33,175 nt of DNA from Planctomycetaceae bacterium (GTDB lineage: Bacteria; Planctomycetota; Planctomycetia; Planctomycetales; Planctomycetaceae): the NCBI GenBank assembly GCA_021732415.1, contig JAKFVC010000033.1, positions 1 through 33,175 on the forward strand, given 5' to 3'. A model generated the notes under the pieces. The model ran no database searches and was not told the DNA's origin. It was given only the letters and a program-made list of their open reading frames with translations. Below, one piece after another: positions 1 to 8,118 of the stretch. Position numbers and translations under genes: made by a program. Each line of letters begins with the position of its first letter. The stretch's first letter is position 1.

Positions 1-7
1 CCCCCGG

Positions 8-40
8 CCCCTCTCCCCGGAGTACCAGGGCGAGGGGAGC
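8..40. repeat. Left copy of window-terminal inverted repeat
   Basis: These 33 bases are the exact reverse complement of 33141-33173, at the other end of the window. The core includes CCCCGGAGTACCAGGGCGAG. The GC-rich, self-similar sequence looks like an interspersed intergenic repeat. Its presence at both ends suggests the assembly stopped in a multi-copy repeat. A biological element bounded by it is possible but less likely. Confidence 0.8.
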
Positions 41-229
41 TAAGAATTCTTGAGCCCCGATCCCTCTAACAACGACAAATCCCTATTGATTAAGCCCGGT
101 GACTCAATCGATCGGCTCTTCCCGATTGTCTTTCCAAAATTGACAAAACATCAATTTCCGGAGCCCGATCGATCCGCTATCATTTCGCCAAAGGCAGCTC
201 ATACCCACAATGTCTGAAGGATTGGTTTT

Positions 230-775
230 ATGGCGAGGATGCCACATCTGCCCTGCATGCTTCTGTTGCTGGTGATCTCGGTCGGCACGGCCAGTTGCTC
301 GAAACCTCCCCTGAGTACCGTGGCGACCGATGGCAAGGTCGAGGTCCGCTACATCACGGGGCGGACCGGCAAGGTTCTATTTGCCTCCGGAAAAAGTCAG
401 CAGCGATCCGACAAGAATTTGTTGCAGATTCAAATCTGGATTGAGAATCTGTCCGATTCCAAGAAACTGGAATATAAGGGCTGGGGCGACGACAACCTGT
501 CAGGGTCGAAAAAAGCGACCTTGAAAGATGACTTGGGAAACGTCTACAAGCAAGTCACGTTCGGGCTCATGCACCGACCGGTCGGGCAGAAGTCCAAAGA
601 GTCACTGTATCCCGGCAGCTCGATCCAGGATATCCTCGTGTTTGAACTGCCCGTTGAGAAAGCCCAGATGATGCATCTGATCCTGCCGAAAAGCAACTAC
701 TCCGAGCAGCCCGAGGATCCCCCCACGCTGGAATTGGTGATCCCCGTTGCGAGCTTCAATGGCGGGGGACTTTAG
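230..775 (+). CDS. Predicted lipoprotein of unknown function
   Basis: A 181-residue protein. The N-terminus has a hydrophobic core (MLLLLVIS) ending in GTASC, which reads as a lipobox with Cys23 as the lipidated residue; Ser24 gives no retention signal, so outer-membrane attachment is likely. The mature part is hydrophilic and beta-rich in appearance, with the segment LLQIQIWIENLSDSKKLEY and a late proline-rich patch. The general pattern of strands resembles DUF4352-like immunoglobulin-fold lipoproteins, but I do not recognise the family with confidence. The start is supported by AAGGA at about 216-220, nine bases upstream of ATG. It appears to be a single-gene unit: a strong hairpin follows at 797-859. 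Confidence 0.75.
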   Translation: MARMPHLPCMLLLLVISVGTASCSKPPLSTVATDGKVEVRYITGRTGKVLFASGKSQQRSDKNLLQIQIWIENLSDSKKLEYKGWGDDNLSGSKKATLKDDLGNVYKQVTFGLMHRPVGQKSKESLYPGSSIQDILVFELPVEKAQMMHLILPKSNYSEQPEDPPTLELVIPVASFNGGGL

Positions 776-796
776 AGCAGATCCAGAATGTTTGTA

Positions 797-859
797 GCGG
801 AATCTCGTAAGAGTTCCGCTGAGTTACACTAGATCGGCGGAACTCTTACGAGATTCCGC
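797..859. repeat. Perfect inverted repeat / hairpin after the lipoprotein gene
   Basis: Two 23-base arms, 797-819 and 837-859, are exact reverse complements around a 17-base loop. The arm begins GCGGAATCTCGTAAGAG. No clear T-run follows, so it is not a classical intrinsic terminator, though it could end transcription or protect the mRNA 3' end. The motif has a degenerate relative in the compound palindrome at 27847-28010, which suggests a dispersed repeat family. Confidence 0.85.
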
Positions 860-904
860 GACACCAACGATGCGAAGGCTTAAAAACGCTGGAGGCAGCG
901 GGAC

Positions 905-1849
905 ATGAGCACATCGACGAGCCGCGTGATATTCGTGTTGGTTATGCTGATCGTGAGTGCGACGTTGCTGCTCGTCGGGGCCGATCCCGCCCGAGCTCAA
1001 CGCCCCGCTGCCAACCGTGAGCTCCCAGTCTGGCTCGATCCCAATCGCGAGACCCCTTTCGGTTCAAAGTACCACATCTTCCACAGTTCCACCGTCAACA
1101 AAAAGGTGAGTTGCCTCGTCTGGATGCCCCCGGCGTACGCCCGCAATCCCGACCAGCGATTCCCGGTGATTTATTGGCTGCACGGAGCCAACGGCAACCA
1201 GCGGTCATGTAGCGAGCAATTCCTGCCGACCTACATCAACTTGCTCAAGCAGGGTGCCGCCCCGCGCGCCATCGTCGTCGCGGTGAACGGAATTCCGGGC
1301 AGCCTGTATGCCAACTCCACAGACAAAAAATGTCCGGTCGAAGACGTCATCATCAAGGACCTGATCCCCAGCATCGACAAGGACTATCGAACCATCGCCA
1401 ACCGCGAGGGGCGCCTGGTCGAAGGCTTTTCGATGGGCGGTCTCGGCGCGGCCCGGCTGGGTTTCAAATACCCGGACCTCTTCGGAGCCATCGTCATCAA
1501 TTCCGCCGGCCCCCTGGGCAATCGCGGAGTCACCCCGCGACTCTATCAACAAGTGTACGGTGACGCCGAAAAATCCCGCTCCGAAACTCCCACCGCACTC
1601 GCCACGAAGAATGTCGAGGCCATCCGCAACAAGATGTTCATCCGCGTCTCCTGCGGAGCCGACGACGATCTCCTCGGCGACAACCAGCGACTCGACGAGA
1701 CGCTCAAGGAGCTCGAGATTCGCCACACGTTCGTGGAACTTCCGGGAGTGGGGCACAATGCCCTCAAGTTCTACGAAGCCCTGGGCATGCGAGCCTTCCG
1801 GGTCCATCAACGAGCGTTTGGGAATCGGGACGAGGCGGCTGCGCCCTGA
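905..1849 (+). CDS. Secreted esterase, alpha/beta hydrolase (esterase D / PF00756-like)
   Basis: A 314-residue protein. The first 31 residues form a signal peptide (hydrophobic VIFVLVMLIVSATLLLVGA, then ARA before Q32), so it acts outside the cytoplasm. The enzyme part has PVIYWLHGANG near residue 95 (oxyanion region) and the nucleophile elbow GFSMGG with Ser176. Asp253-255 (GADDDL) and His284 (GVGHNALKFYE) complete a plausible catalytic triad. The family includes feruloyl esterases, S-formylglutathione hydrolase and mycolyltransferases; a secreted planctomycete member is most likely a carbohydrate or phenolic ester hydrolase, but the substrate cannot be told from sequence. GGAGG at 891-895 lies nine bases before the ATG. 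It stands alone. Confidence 0.88.
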   Translation: MSTSTSRVIFVLVMLIVSATLLLVGADPARAQRPAANRELPVWLDPNRETPFGSKYHIFHSSTVNKKVSCLVWMPPAYARNPDQRFPVIYWLHGANGNQRSCSEQFLPTYINLLKQGAAPRAIVVAVNGIPGSLYANSTDKKCPVEDVIIKDLIPSIDKDYRTIANREGRLVEGFSMGGLGAARLGFKYPDLFGAIVINSAGPLGNRGVTPRLYQQVYGDAEKSRSETPTALATKNVEAIRNKMFIRVSCGADDDLLGDNQRLDETLKELEIRHTFVELPGVGHNALKFYEALGMRAFRVHQRAFGNRDEAAAP

Positions 1850-1905
1850 CATCGCAACTCAGATTACGGCGAACGCAGGTTGTTCAATCCATCACGGAGT
1901 CGTTG

Positions 1906-2127
1906 ATGTCCTCCCTCTTTCAAAAACTCGGGATCGACCGCCTCAGCCGTGAGGAACGATTGAAACTCATCAGCGAAATCTGGGATAGCCTCACCCCTGT
2001 CGACCAACTGCCAATTCCCGACAGTCGCGTTGAGGAACTCGACCGTCGAATCGCAGACGCCGATGCGAACCCGGCAGCCGGCAGATCATGGGATGAAGTA
2101 CGGGCGCGGCTGCGAGGGAAGAGCTGA
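1906..2127 (+). CDS. Addiction-module antitoxin-like protein (PF09720-like), orphan
   Basis: A 73-residue acidic and helical protein. The pattern LSREERLKLISEIWDSL followed by PIPDSRVEELDRRIADADANPAAGRSWDEVRARL matches the short 'addiction module protein' family, whose members usually pair with a RelE/ParE toxin gene just downstream. I chose ATG 1906 because GGAG at 1896-1899 is six bases upstream; a TTG three bases earlier is also open. No toxin-like frame is visible in 2128-2579, which instead holds the 286-bp palindromic element. It is therefore either a solitary antitoxin or the survivor of a broken pair. The family call comes from pattern only. Confidence 0.75.
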   Translation: MSSLFQKLGIDRLSREERLKLISEIWDSLTPVDQLPIPDSRVEELDRRIADADANPAAGRSWDEVRARLRGKS

Positions 2128-2250
2128 CCAGGGTTCCATTTTCTCAACGACCATCTTTTTGGCCAACGATTCTGGACAAATGGACTCGTCGAGGCGTATG
2201 CTGGCGTTTCCTGTTAACTGCGCAGACAAAAGGCTCGATGGACATCTTAG

Positions 2251-2536
2251 AACGCCTAACAATACCGATTAGGAATCGCCCCCGTCGGGCTTGCCCCGAC
2301 GGAGCGCTGACTGGCCAGCTACCCACCCGAGAGTTTTGCCGAATTCTCAACCTTTATGTCTCCGATGCCCCCTGCCGCCTTCCAGTCGCTGCTTTGACAA
2401 TGTTCACTCACGGCGGCAGGGGGCATCGGAGACTACGCGTTGAGGGGCCAGCGCGTTTCGCTCTGGTAGCTGACCAGTCACGGCTCCGCCGGGACAAGCC
2501 CGACGGGGGCCTGATCGGCCGGTTTTGATAGCGGTT
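2251..2536 (+). repeat. 286-bp palindromic MITE-like element, copy A
   Basis: It matches 20189-20474 in the opposite orientation over exactly 286 bases, with about 19 mismatches and no gaps by hand alignment (roughly 93 percent). The ends are imperfect inverted repeats (AACGCCTAACAATACCG at the left, complement of CGGTTTTGATAGCGGTT at the right). Inner arms also pair: the CCCCCGTCGGGCTTG... block near 2278 with the CAAGCCCGACGGGGG block near 2497, and the GATGCCCCCTGCCGCC block near 2364 with GGCGGCAGGGGGCATC near 2414. CTTAG occurs directly on both sides (2246-2250 and 2537-2541), like a 5-bp target duplication. No protein is encoded, so mobility would need an enzyme from elsewhere. Confidence 0.88.
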
Positions 2537-2579
2537 CTTAGTAAGCTGCCCTTGCTGATCACTCATTATCGAGGCATTG

Positions 2580-3503
2580 ATGAACGCCCTCTTCGAATCC
2601 CTCGGGAGTTTTCTCTTCCTGATCATGCTGGCGGCTGGGGCACGATTGGGTGGCAAGCGGTCCTCGACGCTGGTCTTGCAAAAGTTTTACATCTCCCAGA
2701 AGCCCACCTTGGATCACGCTCCCAGCGTGGAAATTGTCGGCCGCAAGCAAGGCCTCGTGGCCTTCGTATTGACCCTGCTGGGTTTTAGTCCCATCACACG
2801 ACTGACCATCGCTCGCGGCGAGGTTCGATACGAATCATCCAGCCTGTTCGGACAGCAATCGCAGTTCGTACCGTTGAGATGCATCACGGGAATTTCGGCT
2901 GGAATCTACAAGCCGGTATCCGCTCTCATTAACGCAGCAGTTGTTCTCTTCTTCGGCATTTTTATGAGCAACACGCTGGGCAGTCTCATACCGCTCGTGT
3001 TCGGATTGCTGGTCTTCTTTGGCCTGTGTGCCTTCTATTTCATCGCCAAGAAATTCTTCATCGATCTGCACGCACCCGGCGCTCCGGCAATTTCGTTGCT
3101 GGTCAAACCAAACGTGATCGAAGGGCTCCCCATTGATGTGGCAGAGGCCCTCGCCGTCGTGGGCGTCATCCGGGACCTGACCATGCAATCCACCTCTTCC
3201 AGCCAGGCCAACAGCGTTTTCCAGCCTGCACCATTGCTTCGAGATCCCGCCGACGGAACCGATTCTGTCGCCGACCGCGAAGACTCGTACTACGAGGAAG
3301 AGGCCCACGAGTCCGAGGAGGCCACGGAAGATGCAGGCGAAGAAGAAGCGAGAGAGCTGTTCGCCCGAGCCCGGCACTATGTCCAGGCGGGTCAACGCGA
3401 ACAGGCGGTCTCGGTCCTGCAGGCCGTCATTCGCCGCTTCCCCAACACCACATCAGCCGAACAGGCCCGGCGAAGTCTCGAGAAAATCGGCATTCGCGGC
3501 TGA
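2580..3503 (+). CDS. Membrane protein with C-terminal TPR-like segment, unknown function
   Basis: A 307-residue protein. A hydrophobic N-terminal stretch (residues 8-22) is followed by a soluble part of about 85 residues with a strand pattern (LTIARGEVRYESSSLF). Two membrane segments follow at about 113-130 and 134-156. A very acidic linker (YYEEEAHESEEATEDAGEEEA, near 240-260) leads to a C-terminal helical pair, ELFARARHYVQAGQREQAV and VIRRFPNTTSAEQARRSLEKIG, that looks like one TPR/YbgF-type repeat. The start is ATG 2580 with GAGG at 2571-2574. It converges on the DUF1501 gene across the 3588-3780 hairpin. I do not recognise a named family. Confidence 0.72.
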   Translation: MNALFESLGSFLFLIMLAAGARLGGKRSSTLVLQKFYISQKPTLDHAPSVEIVGRKQGLVAFVLTLLGFSPITRLTIARGEVRYESSSLFGQQSQFVPLRCITGISAGIYKPVSALINAAVVLFFGIFMSNTLGSLIPLVFGLLVFFGLCAFYFIAKKFFIDLHAPGAPAISLLVKPNVIEGLPIDVAEALAVVGVIRDLTMQSTSSSQANSVFQPAPLLRDPADGTDSVADREDSYYEEEAHESEEATEDAGEEEARELFARARHYVQAGQREQAVSVLQAVIRRFPNTTSAEQARRSLEKIGIRG

Positions 3504-3587
3504 GTTCGGCCACGGGAGACAGTCCACTAAACAACCTGGCTCAATTCTGGAGCGGGCAGTAATCCGTCATAGCTGCCAATCAAATCA

Positions 3588-3780
3588 TTGCACCATGGAG
3601 ACACGAAAAACCCACCGCGGGAATTTGTCCGCAACCCAAGAAGAGTGCTTCGCAGCCACAGAAGGACACAGAAGAAACACAGAATCAGAGAATAGTTTGT
3701 GTCTGATTTTCTGTGTTTCTTCTGTGTCCTTCTGTGGCTAAAAAACTCCTTCCAATCCTCTCCGAGTCTCCGTGGTGCAA
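3588..3780. repeat. Long imperfect palindrome between convergent genes, possible bidirectional terminator
   Basis: Outer arms 3588-3602 (TTGCACCATGGAGAC) and 3766-3780 are complementary except for one base. The inner arms, about 3654-3688 and 3705-3739 (AGCCACAGAAGGACACAGAA...), pair almost perfectly around a short loop. The right arm is followed by AAAAAA and preceded by T-rich sequence. The element fills the gap between the 2580 gene (+) and the DUF1501 gene (-), where a two-way terminator would be expected. Its 'cacagaaggacacagaag' text is a type of palindrome seen repeatedly in environmental bacterial genomes, so it may be a dispersed element rather than a purpose-built terminator. Confidence 0.85.
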
Positions 3781-3796
3781 AATTCTGCGCATCGCT

Positions 3797-5140
3797 TTAC
3801 ACAAGTTCCCGAATCGGCTCGCGCGTCTCCGACACATACTGCGGCCGGCCATTCAGGTCAGCAATCGTCGTCTGAGCCGTATCAAAACCCAGGTTGTGAT
3901 ACAAAGTCGCAAACACATCCTGGTAATCAATCGGCCGCGACACCGGTTCCTCGGCGAGGCGATTGGTCTCACCGATCACTTGCCCGGTCGTCATCCCACC
4001 ACCCGCCAGCATTGCAAACGTCACCCGCGGCCAGTGATCTCGCCCGGCATTCGCGTTGATCTTCGGAGTCCGCCCGAACTCACCCCACACGACGACCGAC
4101 ACATCCTTATCAAGCCCTCGATCATGCAGATCTCCGACAAGACCCGCCAGACCTTGATCCAGTAATGGAATAACTCGGCGACCAAACTTGAAGTTCGACC
4201 CGTGCCAGTCAAAATCCGCAAACGCCACGGTCACGCACCGCGCCCCCGCTTCGACCAGCCGCCGAGCCATCAGAAACTTCGACATCTGAGCCTGATACCC
4301 CGCCGCCGAATACGGCAAACATTCGGTATCATCCCTCCCATAACGCTCACGAGTCCGCGGATCTTCGCGCGACAAATCCAACGCCTCAACCAGCCGGCTG
4401 GAGCTGAGAATCCCCAACGCGCGTTGAGTGAAATCATCACCGTTCGCGCCTTGAGCGGCCGTCTGATCAGCCTGCCGCCGGAATCGATCGAGACTCGTCA
4501 GCAACGTCCCGCGATCACCCAACCGATCAACGTTGACGCCCCGCAGCACCATGTCCTCCATCGCATCACCCGACGGCTTGAACGGCGCATGAGCCATCCC
4601 CAGGAAACCGGGCCCCGGCAGGTTGTAAGGCTGATGCTGCATCGACAGCGACAAGTCAATCGCCGGCGGCACCGCAGGATCCACAGGCCCCCGCAACTTC
4701 GACAGCACCGAACCGATCTCCGGCCAACCTCCCTGAGGCTGTGCCCGAAACGGCCGACCGGTCGCACATTGGAACGACGAGTGCCGGCTATCGGACCCCA
4801 CCAGCGAGCGAATGATGGCGAACTTATCCATCATCCCGGCCACGCGCGGCATCAGTTCCGAGATCTGAATCCCCGGCACATTGGTCGCGATCGGGTCAAA
4901 TTCCCCGCGCACCTCAGCCGGAGCCTCGGGCTTCAAATCGACCATATCCTGATGCGGCGGCCCGCCGGTGAGGTAGATCATAATGATCGACTTGTGAGAC
5001 GACCGCACCCCTGCCGCAGCCTCAGCCCGCAGCATCCCGGGCAGAGTCAAACCGCCGACAGCCAGCGAACCAATCGTCAAGAAATCTCGCCGCGGCAGGC
5101 GGTCACACAGTCGTATCGAATCGCCCAAAATGGTCAGCAT
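3797..5140 (-). CDS. DUF1501 family protein, putative Tat-exported
   Basis: A 447-residue protein. It opens with a twin-arginine-like signal (LPRRDFLTIGSLAVGGLTLPGML, from about residue 15). The DUF1501 (sulfatase-superfamily-like) signatures are all present: IYLTGGPPHQDMVDLKPEAP, EVRGEFDPIATNVPG, the conserved WGEFGRTPKIN block near residue 355, GRDHWPRVTFAMLAGGG and a C-terminal DYQDVFATLYHNLGF. Planctomycetes carry many DUF1501 genes, usually beside a DUF1549/DUF1553 cytochrome-like partner; none is seen here. The biochemical role of the family is not established, although the fold suggests a metal-dependent hydrolase. AAGGA lies about ten bases before ATG 5140, separated by a run of C. 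Confidence 0.93.
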   Translation of the reverse strand: MLTILGDSIRLCDRLPRRDFLTIGSLAVGGLTLPGMLRAEAAAGVRSSHKSIIMIYLTGGPPHQDMVDLKPEAPAEVRGEFDPIATNVPGIQISELMPRVAGMMDKFAIIRSLVGSDSRHSSFQCATGRPFRAQPQGGWPEIGSVLSKLRGPVDPAVPPAIDLSLSMQHQPYNLPGPGFLGMAHAPFKPSGDAMEDMVLRGVNVDRLGDRGTLLTSLDRFRRQADQTAAQGANGDDFTQRALGILSSSRLVEALDLSREDPRTRERYGRDDTECLPYSAAGYQAQMSKFLMARRLVEAGARCVTVAFADFDWHGSNFKFGRRVIPLLDQGLAGLVGDLHDRGLDKDVSVVVWGEFGRTPKINANAGRDHWPRVTFAMLAGGGMTTGQVIGETNRLAEEPVSRPIDYQDVFATLYHNLGFDTAQTTIADLNGRPQYVSETREPIRELV

Positions 5141-5255
5141 GGGGGGGAATCCTTAGCGTCAGCCATACGGCCCAAAGTTCGCGGAAACGAGCACGCTACG
5201 AGGATACCATTTTCGACCGAACACGGAAACACAAAAACATGCGTTAATGCAAGTG

Positions 5256-5378
5256 GGATGGGTCTCCAGGCCCGTCCGAGCCCGTAACAACCGACGTAAT
5301 AGAAGATCGACCATTGGGAGCTTCGCGCAGCGCAGGGCATGCTTGCCATATTCACGATGCAAAAACTCGTTTCCTGCA
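5256..5378 (+). repeat. ~120-bp interspersed repeat, copy 1
   Basis: It begins GGATGGGTCTCCAGGCCCGT and ends around CACGATGCAAAAACTCGT, and is closely similar in the same orientation to 6088-6210. Only the left half of the palindrome seen in copy 2 is present. It ends about 18 bases before the stop of the nucleotidyltransferase gene on the other strand. Read on the minus strand it is open (REYGKHALRCAKL...RARTGLETHPT), which is a repeat-derived pseudo-reading frame and not a gene. Confidence 0.8.
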
Positions 5379-5396
5379 CATACCAGCAAAGCTGAA

Positions 5397-5996
5397 TCAA
5401 CCGTTCGGGTTATCCAGCAATTCCTGCAGCCGCGCCGCAAGTTCTGCCGGAAGACGGCCGCACCATGACGGATCGATCAACTCCACATCAATCATGTCGA
5501 GCAAATGCATGCGATCCTTGGTGCGAAACGCATTCAACTTCATCCTGACCAGGGCCTCGAGCGTCAGAATCTGATGATTCTGGATGGGCTCGGAATCGGT
5601 AACGTCCGGCGCCGGCAATAGATGCTCGGGGAGCACCTTCTCATTCGCAAACAAGACATGCACAGCGTCGCGAGCCTTGGCATCCGGTCCGTCGAGAAAC
5701 ATTTCAATGCCCGCTGCGGGACGATACACAAACCCCGCGGCTTCCATCGCCGCTTTGGCTGCCGGAAGATCGGCCCGCCGCAGCAAGATGTCGACATCGC
5801 GCGTCGTCCGGACGGCCGCTTCATCCGCCTGAGCCACCCAGGCTCGCACGGCGTTCCCACCGATGATGGCGTACGGGATGCCAGCTTGCTCCAGCGTGCG
5901 GGTGGTGAGTTCCAATCGTTGCTGGATTTTTTCCACAGCTCGGTCCATGCGGTGCCAGAGAGCGTCGCCAGTCAGATGAAACGGAATCGATGCCAT
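5397..5996 (-). CDS. Nucleotidyltransferase-fold protein (AbiEii/MNT-like)
   Basis: A 199-residue protein with the polymerase-beta nucleotidyltransferase pattern: the helix-start GG of YAIIGGNAVRAW (Gly46-47) and the metal-binding DxD in TTRDVDILLRR (Asp67, Asp69), followed by an AAMEAAGF helix. The later part (LTLEALVRMKLNAFRTKDRMHLLDM) matches the region seen in AbiEii-like and other stand-alone nucleotidyltransferases. Relatives act as toxins (AbiE, MenT, MNT) or transfer nucleotides to small substrates. No HEPN or AbiEi-type partner is next to it, so a role in defence is only inference. It is flanked on both sides by the same ~120-bp repeat. The start ATG 5996 has a weak ribosome site. 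Confidence 0.8.
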   Translation of the reverse strand: MASIPFHLTGDALWHRMDRAVEKIQQRLELTTRTLEQAGIPYAIIGGNAVRAWVAQADEAAVRTTRDVDILLRRADLPAAKAAMEAAGFVYRPAAGIEMFLDGPDAKARDAVHVLFANEKVLPEHLLPAPDVTDSEPIQNHQILTLEALVRMKLNAFRTKDRMHLLDMIDVELIDPSWCGRLPAELAARLQELLDNPNG

Positions 5997-6087
5997 AACG
6001 TTGCTTCATACAATCAGAAAACGGGTGACAGTCACATATTCTACGTGAGTCATACGCCTGCATTCAAAGCAATTCCAGATTTCCGTA

Positions 6088-6306
6088 GGATGGGTCTCCA
6101 GTCCCGTCCGAGCCCGTAACAACCGACGTAAAACAAATTCAACCCTCGCGAGCTTCGCGCAGCGCAGGGCTTGCGTGCCATATTCACGATGCCAAAAACT
6201 CGGTCCCCACAACGTTAAGCAACCCGTGCGCTGCGCGAAATTCGCGTGGGCCAAATGTCTTTGAAGTCAAATCTGAGGGCACTCGGACGGGCCCGGAGAC
6301 CCATCC
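6088..6306 (+). repeat. Interspersed repeat, copy 2, full palindromic form
   Basis: 6088-6210 repeats 5256-5378. Here the element continues so that 6088-6112 pairs with 6282-6306 (25 bases, two mismatches). An inner pair TTCGCGCAGCGCA near 6154 matches TGCGCTGCGCGAA near 6227. The same GGGTCTCC...CCCGTCC motif forms the outer arms of the palindrome at 27847-28010. Confidence 0.8.
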
Positions 6307-6421
6307 CACGGACAGAGCTTGCCCCCCGATCCGGCAGCCGTCATCATGAACACGTTCCATTTCCCGATTTCATTGCGTCTTGTTTGCAATCGTGTCTCGT
6401 CGTTCTGACGGAGTTTCGCCC

Positions 6422-7921
6422 ATGAAAGCCTCGTCTGTGTTGAGTATGGTTGGTGCGTTGTTGGTCGTTTGGTTTATGGAGAATGCCTCTCCCGTCTGCG
6501 CCGCGGATGAACCCAAATGGCAATCCTTGTTGCCGGCCGTCGACGTGAAAACTCAATCGGTCGCCGGTCAATGGACCAAGACCGAGACCGGCCTGTCGGT
6601 CGCCGCAGGGCAGGGGGCCCGATTGTGGCTGCCGTTTGCTCCCACCGGTGAGTACGACGTGCGAATTCGCTTCACCCGCCAAAGTGGCATCCATTCGGTC
6701 GCCCTCTTTTTTCCACACGGTCCCGGCCAGGCCGCGTTCGAAGCCGATGCCTGGGGACAACATCTCGGCGGCATCCAGAACATCGGCGGCCAGTCGATCC
6801 GCGAGAACCCCACCCGACGCGCTAACGTGGCCCTGAAGAATGGCACGGAATACTCGATGACCGTCGAAGTCCGCCAGGGACAGATCCGTTCGTTGTTGGA
6901 CGATGAAGTCATCGCAACCTACAAAACAGATGGCCGAGACCTATCGGTCCCCGACCTCTGGTCACTGCCCAACAAGAAATCGCTGGGCATCGGAGCCTGG
7001 GAAAGCCAGACGACCTTCCACAGCATCGAAGCCCGCATGCTCAACGGCAAGCCAGTCCCGGGACTCGGCACGGAACCTCCGGCGGTCGCCTCCACAACCA
7101 CGCCCCCCACGACCACACCACAGACGACCAAGTCCACGAAGTCCGCACCACCCGCGACGACTAAACCATCGCCGCCAACAACCACCAAATCGTCCCCGAA
7201 GTCGTCCTCTAAAACATCCACTAAGACAGCAACAAAATCCGCAGACGGCAAACGAGTTCTCATCGTCATCGCCAATCAAGATTTCTTCTATCGAGAATAC
7301 GCCGACCCGCGAGCCGAACTCGAACGCGCCGGCTTCCAGGTCACAGTCGCCGCCGGCCGCCGAGGCCCCTGCCGCCCGCACCCGAACTCCGGCCAAACCG
7401 GAGGCGACGGCACCGTCATGTCCGACCTGGCACTGGCCGACGTGAACGCCAAAGATTACGAGACGATGCTCTTCTCCGGAGGCTGGGGTTCCTCGGCCTA
7501 TCAGTTCGCCTTCAACGGCCGCTACAACAACCCCAACTACAACGGCGAGCAACCCGTCAAAGCGCGAGTGAACCAACTGATCAACGATTTCCTCAAGCAA
7601 GGCAAATTCGTCTGCGCCTTATGCAACGCCGTCTCAGTCCTGGCCTGGGCCCGAGTCGACGGCCAAAGCCCCCTCAAAGGCAAAACCGTCTGCGCCCCAA
7701 CGCGCCAGGCCGCAGCCGGCATCTACAACGGCCAACCCGCCCAACCCTCCTGCCGCTGGCACCCCGAAGCCAACGGAGCCATCCTCTCCCCCGCGGGCGC
7801 TATCGGCCGTCCAGGCACCGCCGAGGACGACGTGACCGTCGACGGCCAGATTGTGACTGGCGAGGATGATATCTCCGCCCGCGCGATGGGTCGGAAGATT
7901 GTGGAGTTGTTGTCAAAATGA
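6422..7921 (+). CDS. Secreted protein: LamG/DUF1080-like domain, Ser/Thr/Pro/Lys linker, DJ-1/PfpI domain
   Basis: A 499-residue protein. A signal peptide (about 1-28, ending VCAA) is followed by a beta-sandwich-like domain (about 35-210; ARLWLPFAPTGEYDVRIRF, LGIGAWESQTTFHSIEARML) that resembles the sugar-binding/DUF1080 domains common in planctomycetes. A low-complexity linker of Thr, Pro, Ser and Lys spans about 218-275. The C-terminal domain (about 277-499) has the DJ-1/PfpI layout: GKRVLIVIANQDFFYREY, MLFSGGWGS and a candidate nucleophile Cys401 in VCALCNAVSVLAWA, with GRKIVELL at the end. Family members include glyoxalases, deglycases and proteases. ATG 6422 is preferred over the upstream TTG because GGAG at 6410-6413 precedes it and it begins a clean signal peptide. 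Confidence 0.85.
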   Translation: MKASSVLSMVGALLVVWFMENASPVCAADEPKWQSLLPAVDVKTQSVAGQWTKTETGLSVAAGQGARLWLPFAPTGEYDVRIRFTRQSGIHSVALFFPHGPGQAAFEADAWGQHLGGIQNIGGQSIRENPTRRANVALKNGTEYSMTVEVRQGQIRSLLDDEVIATYKTDGRDLSVPDLWSLPNKKSLGIGAWESQTTFHSIEARMLNGKPVPGLGTEPPAVASTTTPPTTTPQTTKSTKSAPPATTKPSPPTTTKSSPKSSSKTSTKTATKSADGKRVLIVIANQDFFYREYADPRAELERAGFQVTVAAGRRGPCRPHPNSGQTGGDGTVMSDLALADVNAKDYETMLFSGGWGSSAYQFAFNGRYNNPNYNGEQPVKARVNQLINDFLKQGKFVCALCNAVSVLAWARVDGQSPLKGKTVCAPTRQAAAGIYNGQPAQPSCRWHPEANGAILSPAGAIGRPGTAEDDVTVDGQIVTGEDDISARAMGRKIVELLSK

Positions 7922-8042
7922 CTGAGAGTGGTGCAGATTCAAAACATGAGGAAAGTAGTTCGTTGAAGTGATATCACGTAAACACGTAAAAGCGGCACGC
8001 AACTATTTGCCAAAGTCGTGCATTCCAGAGGTGCCCCCCAAT

Positions 8043-8071
8043 TTGACAGAACGTTGGGGATCGCGTATGCT
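8043..8071 (+). promoter_or_regulatory. Sigma-70-type promoter reading rightward into the small-peptide locus
   Basis: TTGACA at 8043-8048, a 17-base spacer, then TATGCT at 8066-8071. Transcription would begin near 8078. No + strand gene follows before the terminator at 8343-8384, so the product would be a non-coding RNA antisense to the 8195-8272 ORF. Confidence 0.6.
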
Positions 8072-8118
8072 AGCTAGTTAGTGTGGTTAGTGGCCCACGT
8101 TTACACTCGGGGCTCATG

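Noticed and set aside
106-174. Inverted ATCGATCGGCTC / GAGCCCGATCGAT pair upstream of the lipoprotein gene, with a TTGACA at about 137
   Set aside because: One mismatch and a long loop, and no -10 box at proper distance from the TTGACA; too weak to call an operator or promoter.
4202-5287. Long + strand frame (361 codons) opposite the first DUF1501 gene
   Set aside because: It is antisense to a clear family protein, Arg/His/Pro-rich, and has no ribosome site: a shadow frame of GC-rich coding DNA.
5134-5440. Minus-strand frames containing REYGKHALRCAKL / RARTGLETHPT
   Set aside because: They are translations of the interspersed repeat at 5256; the same text appears at 6006-6254 from the second copy.
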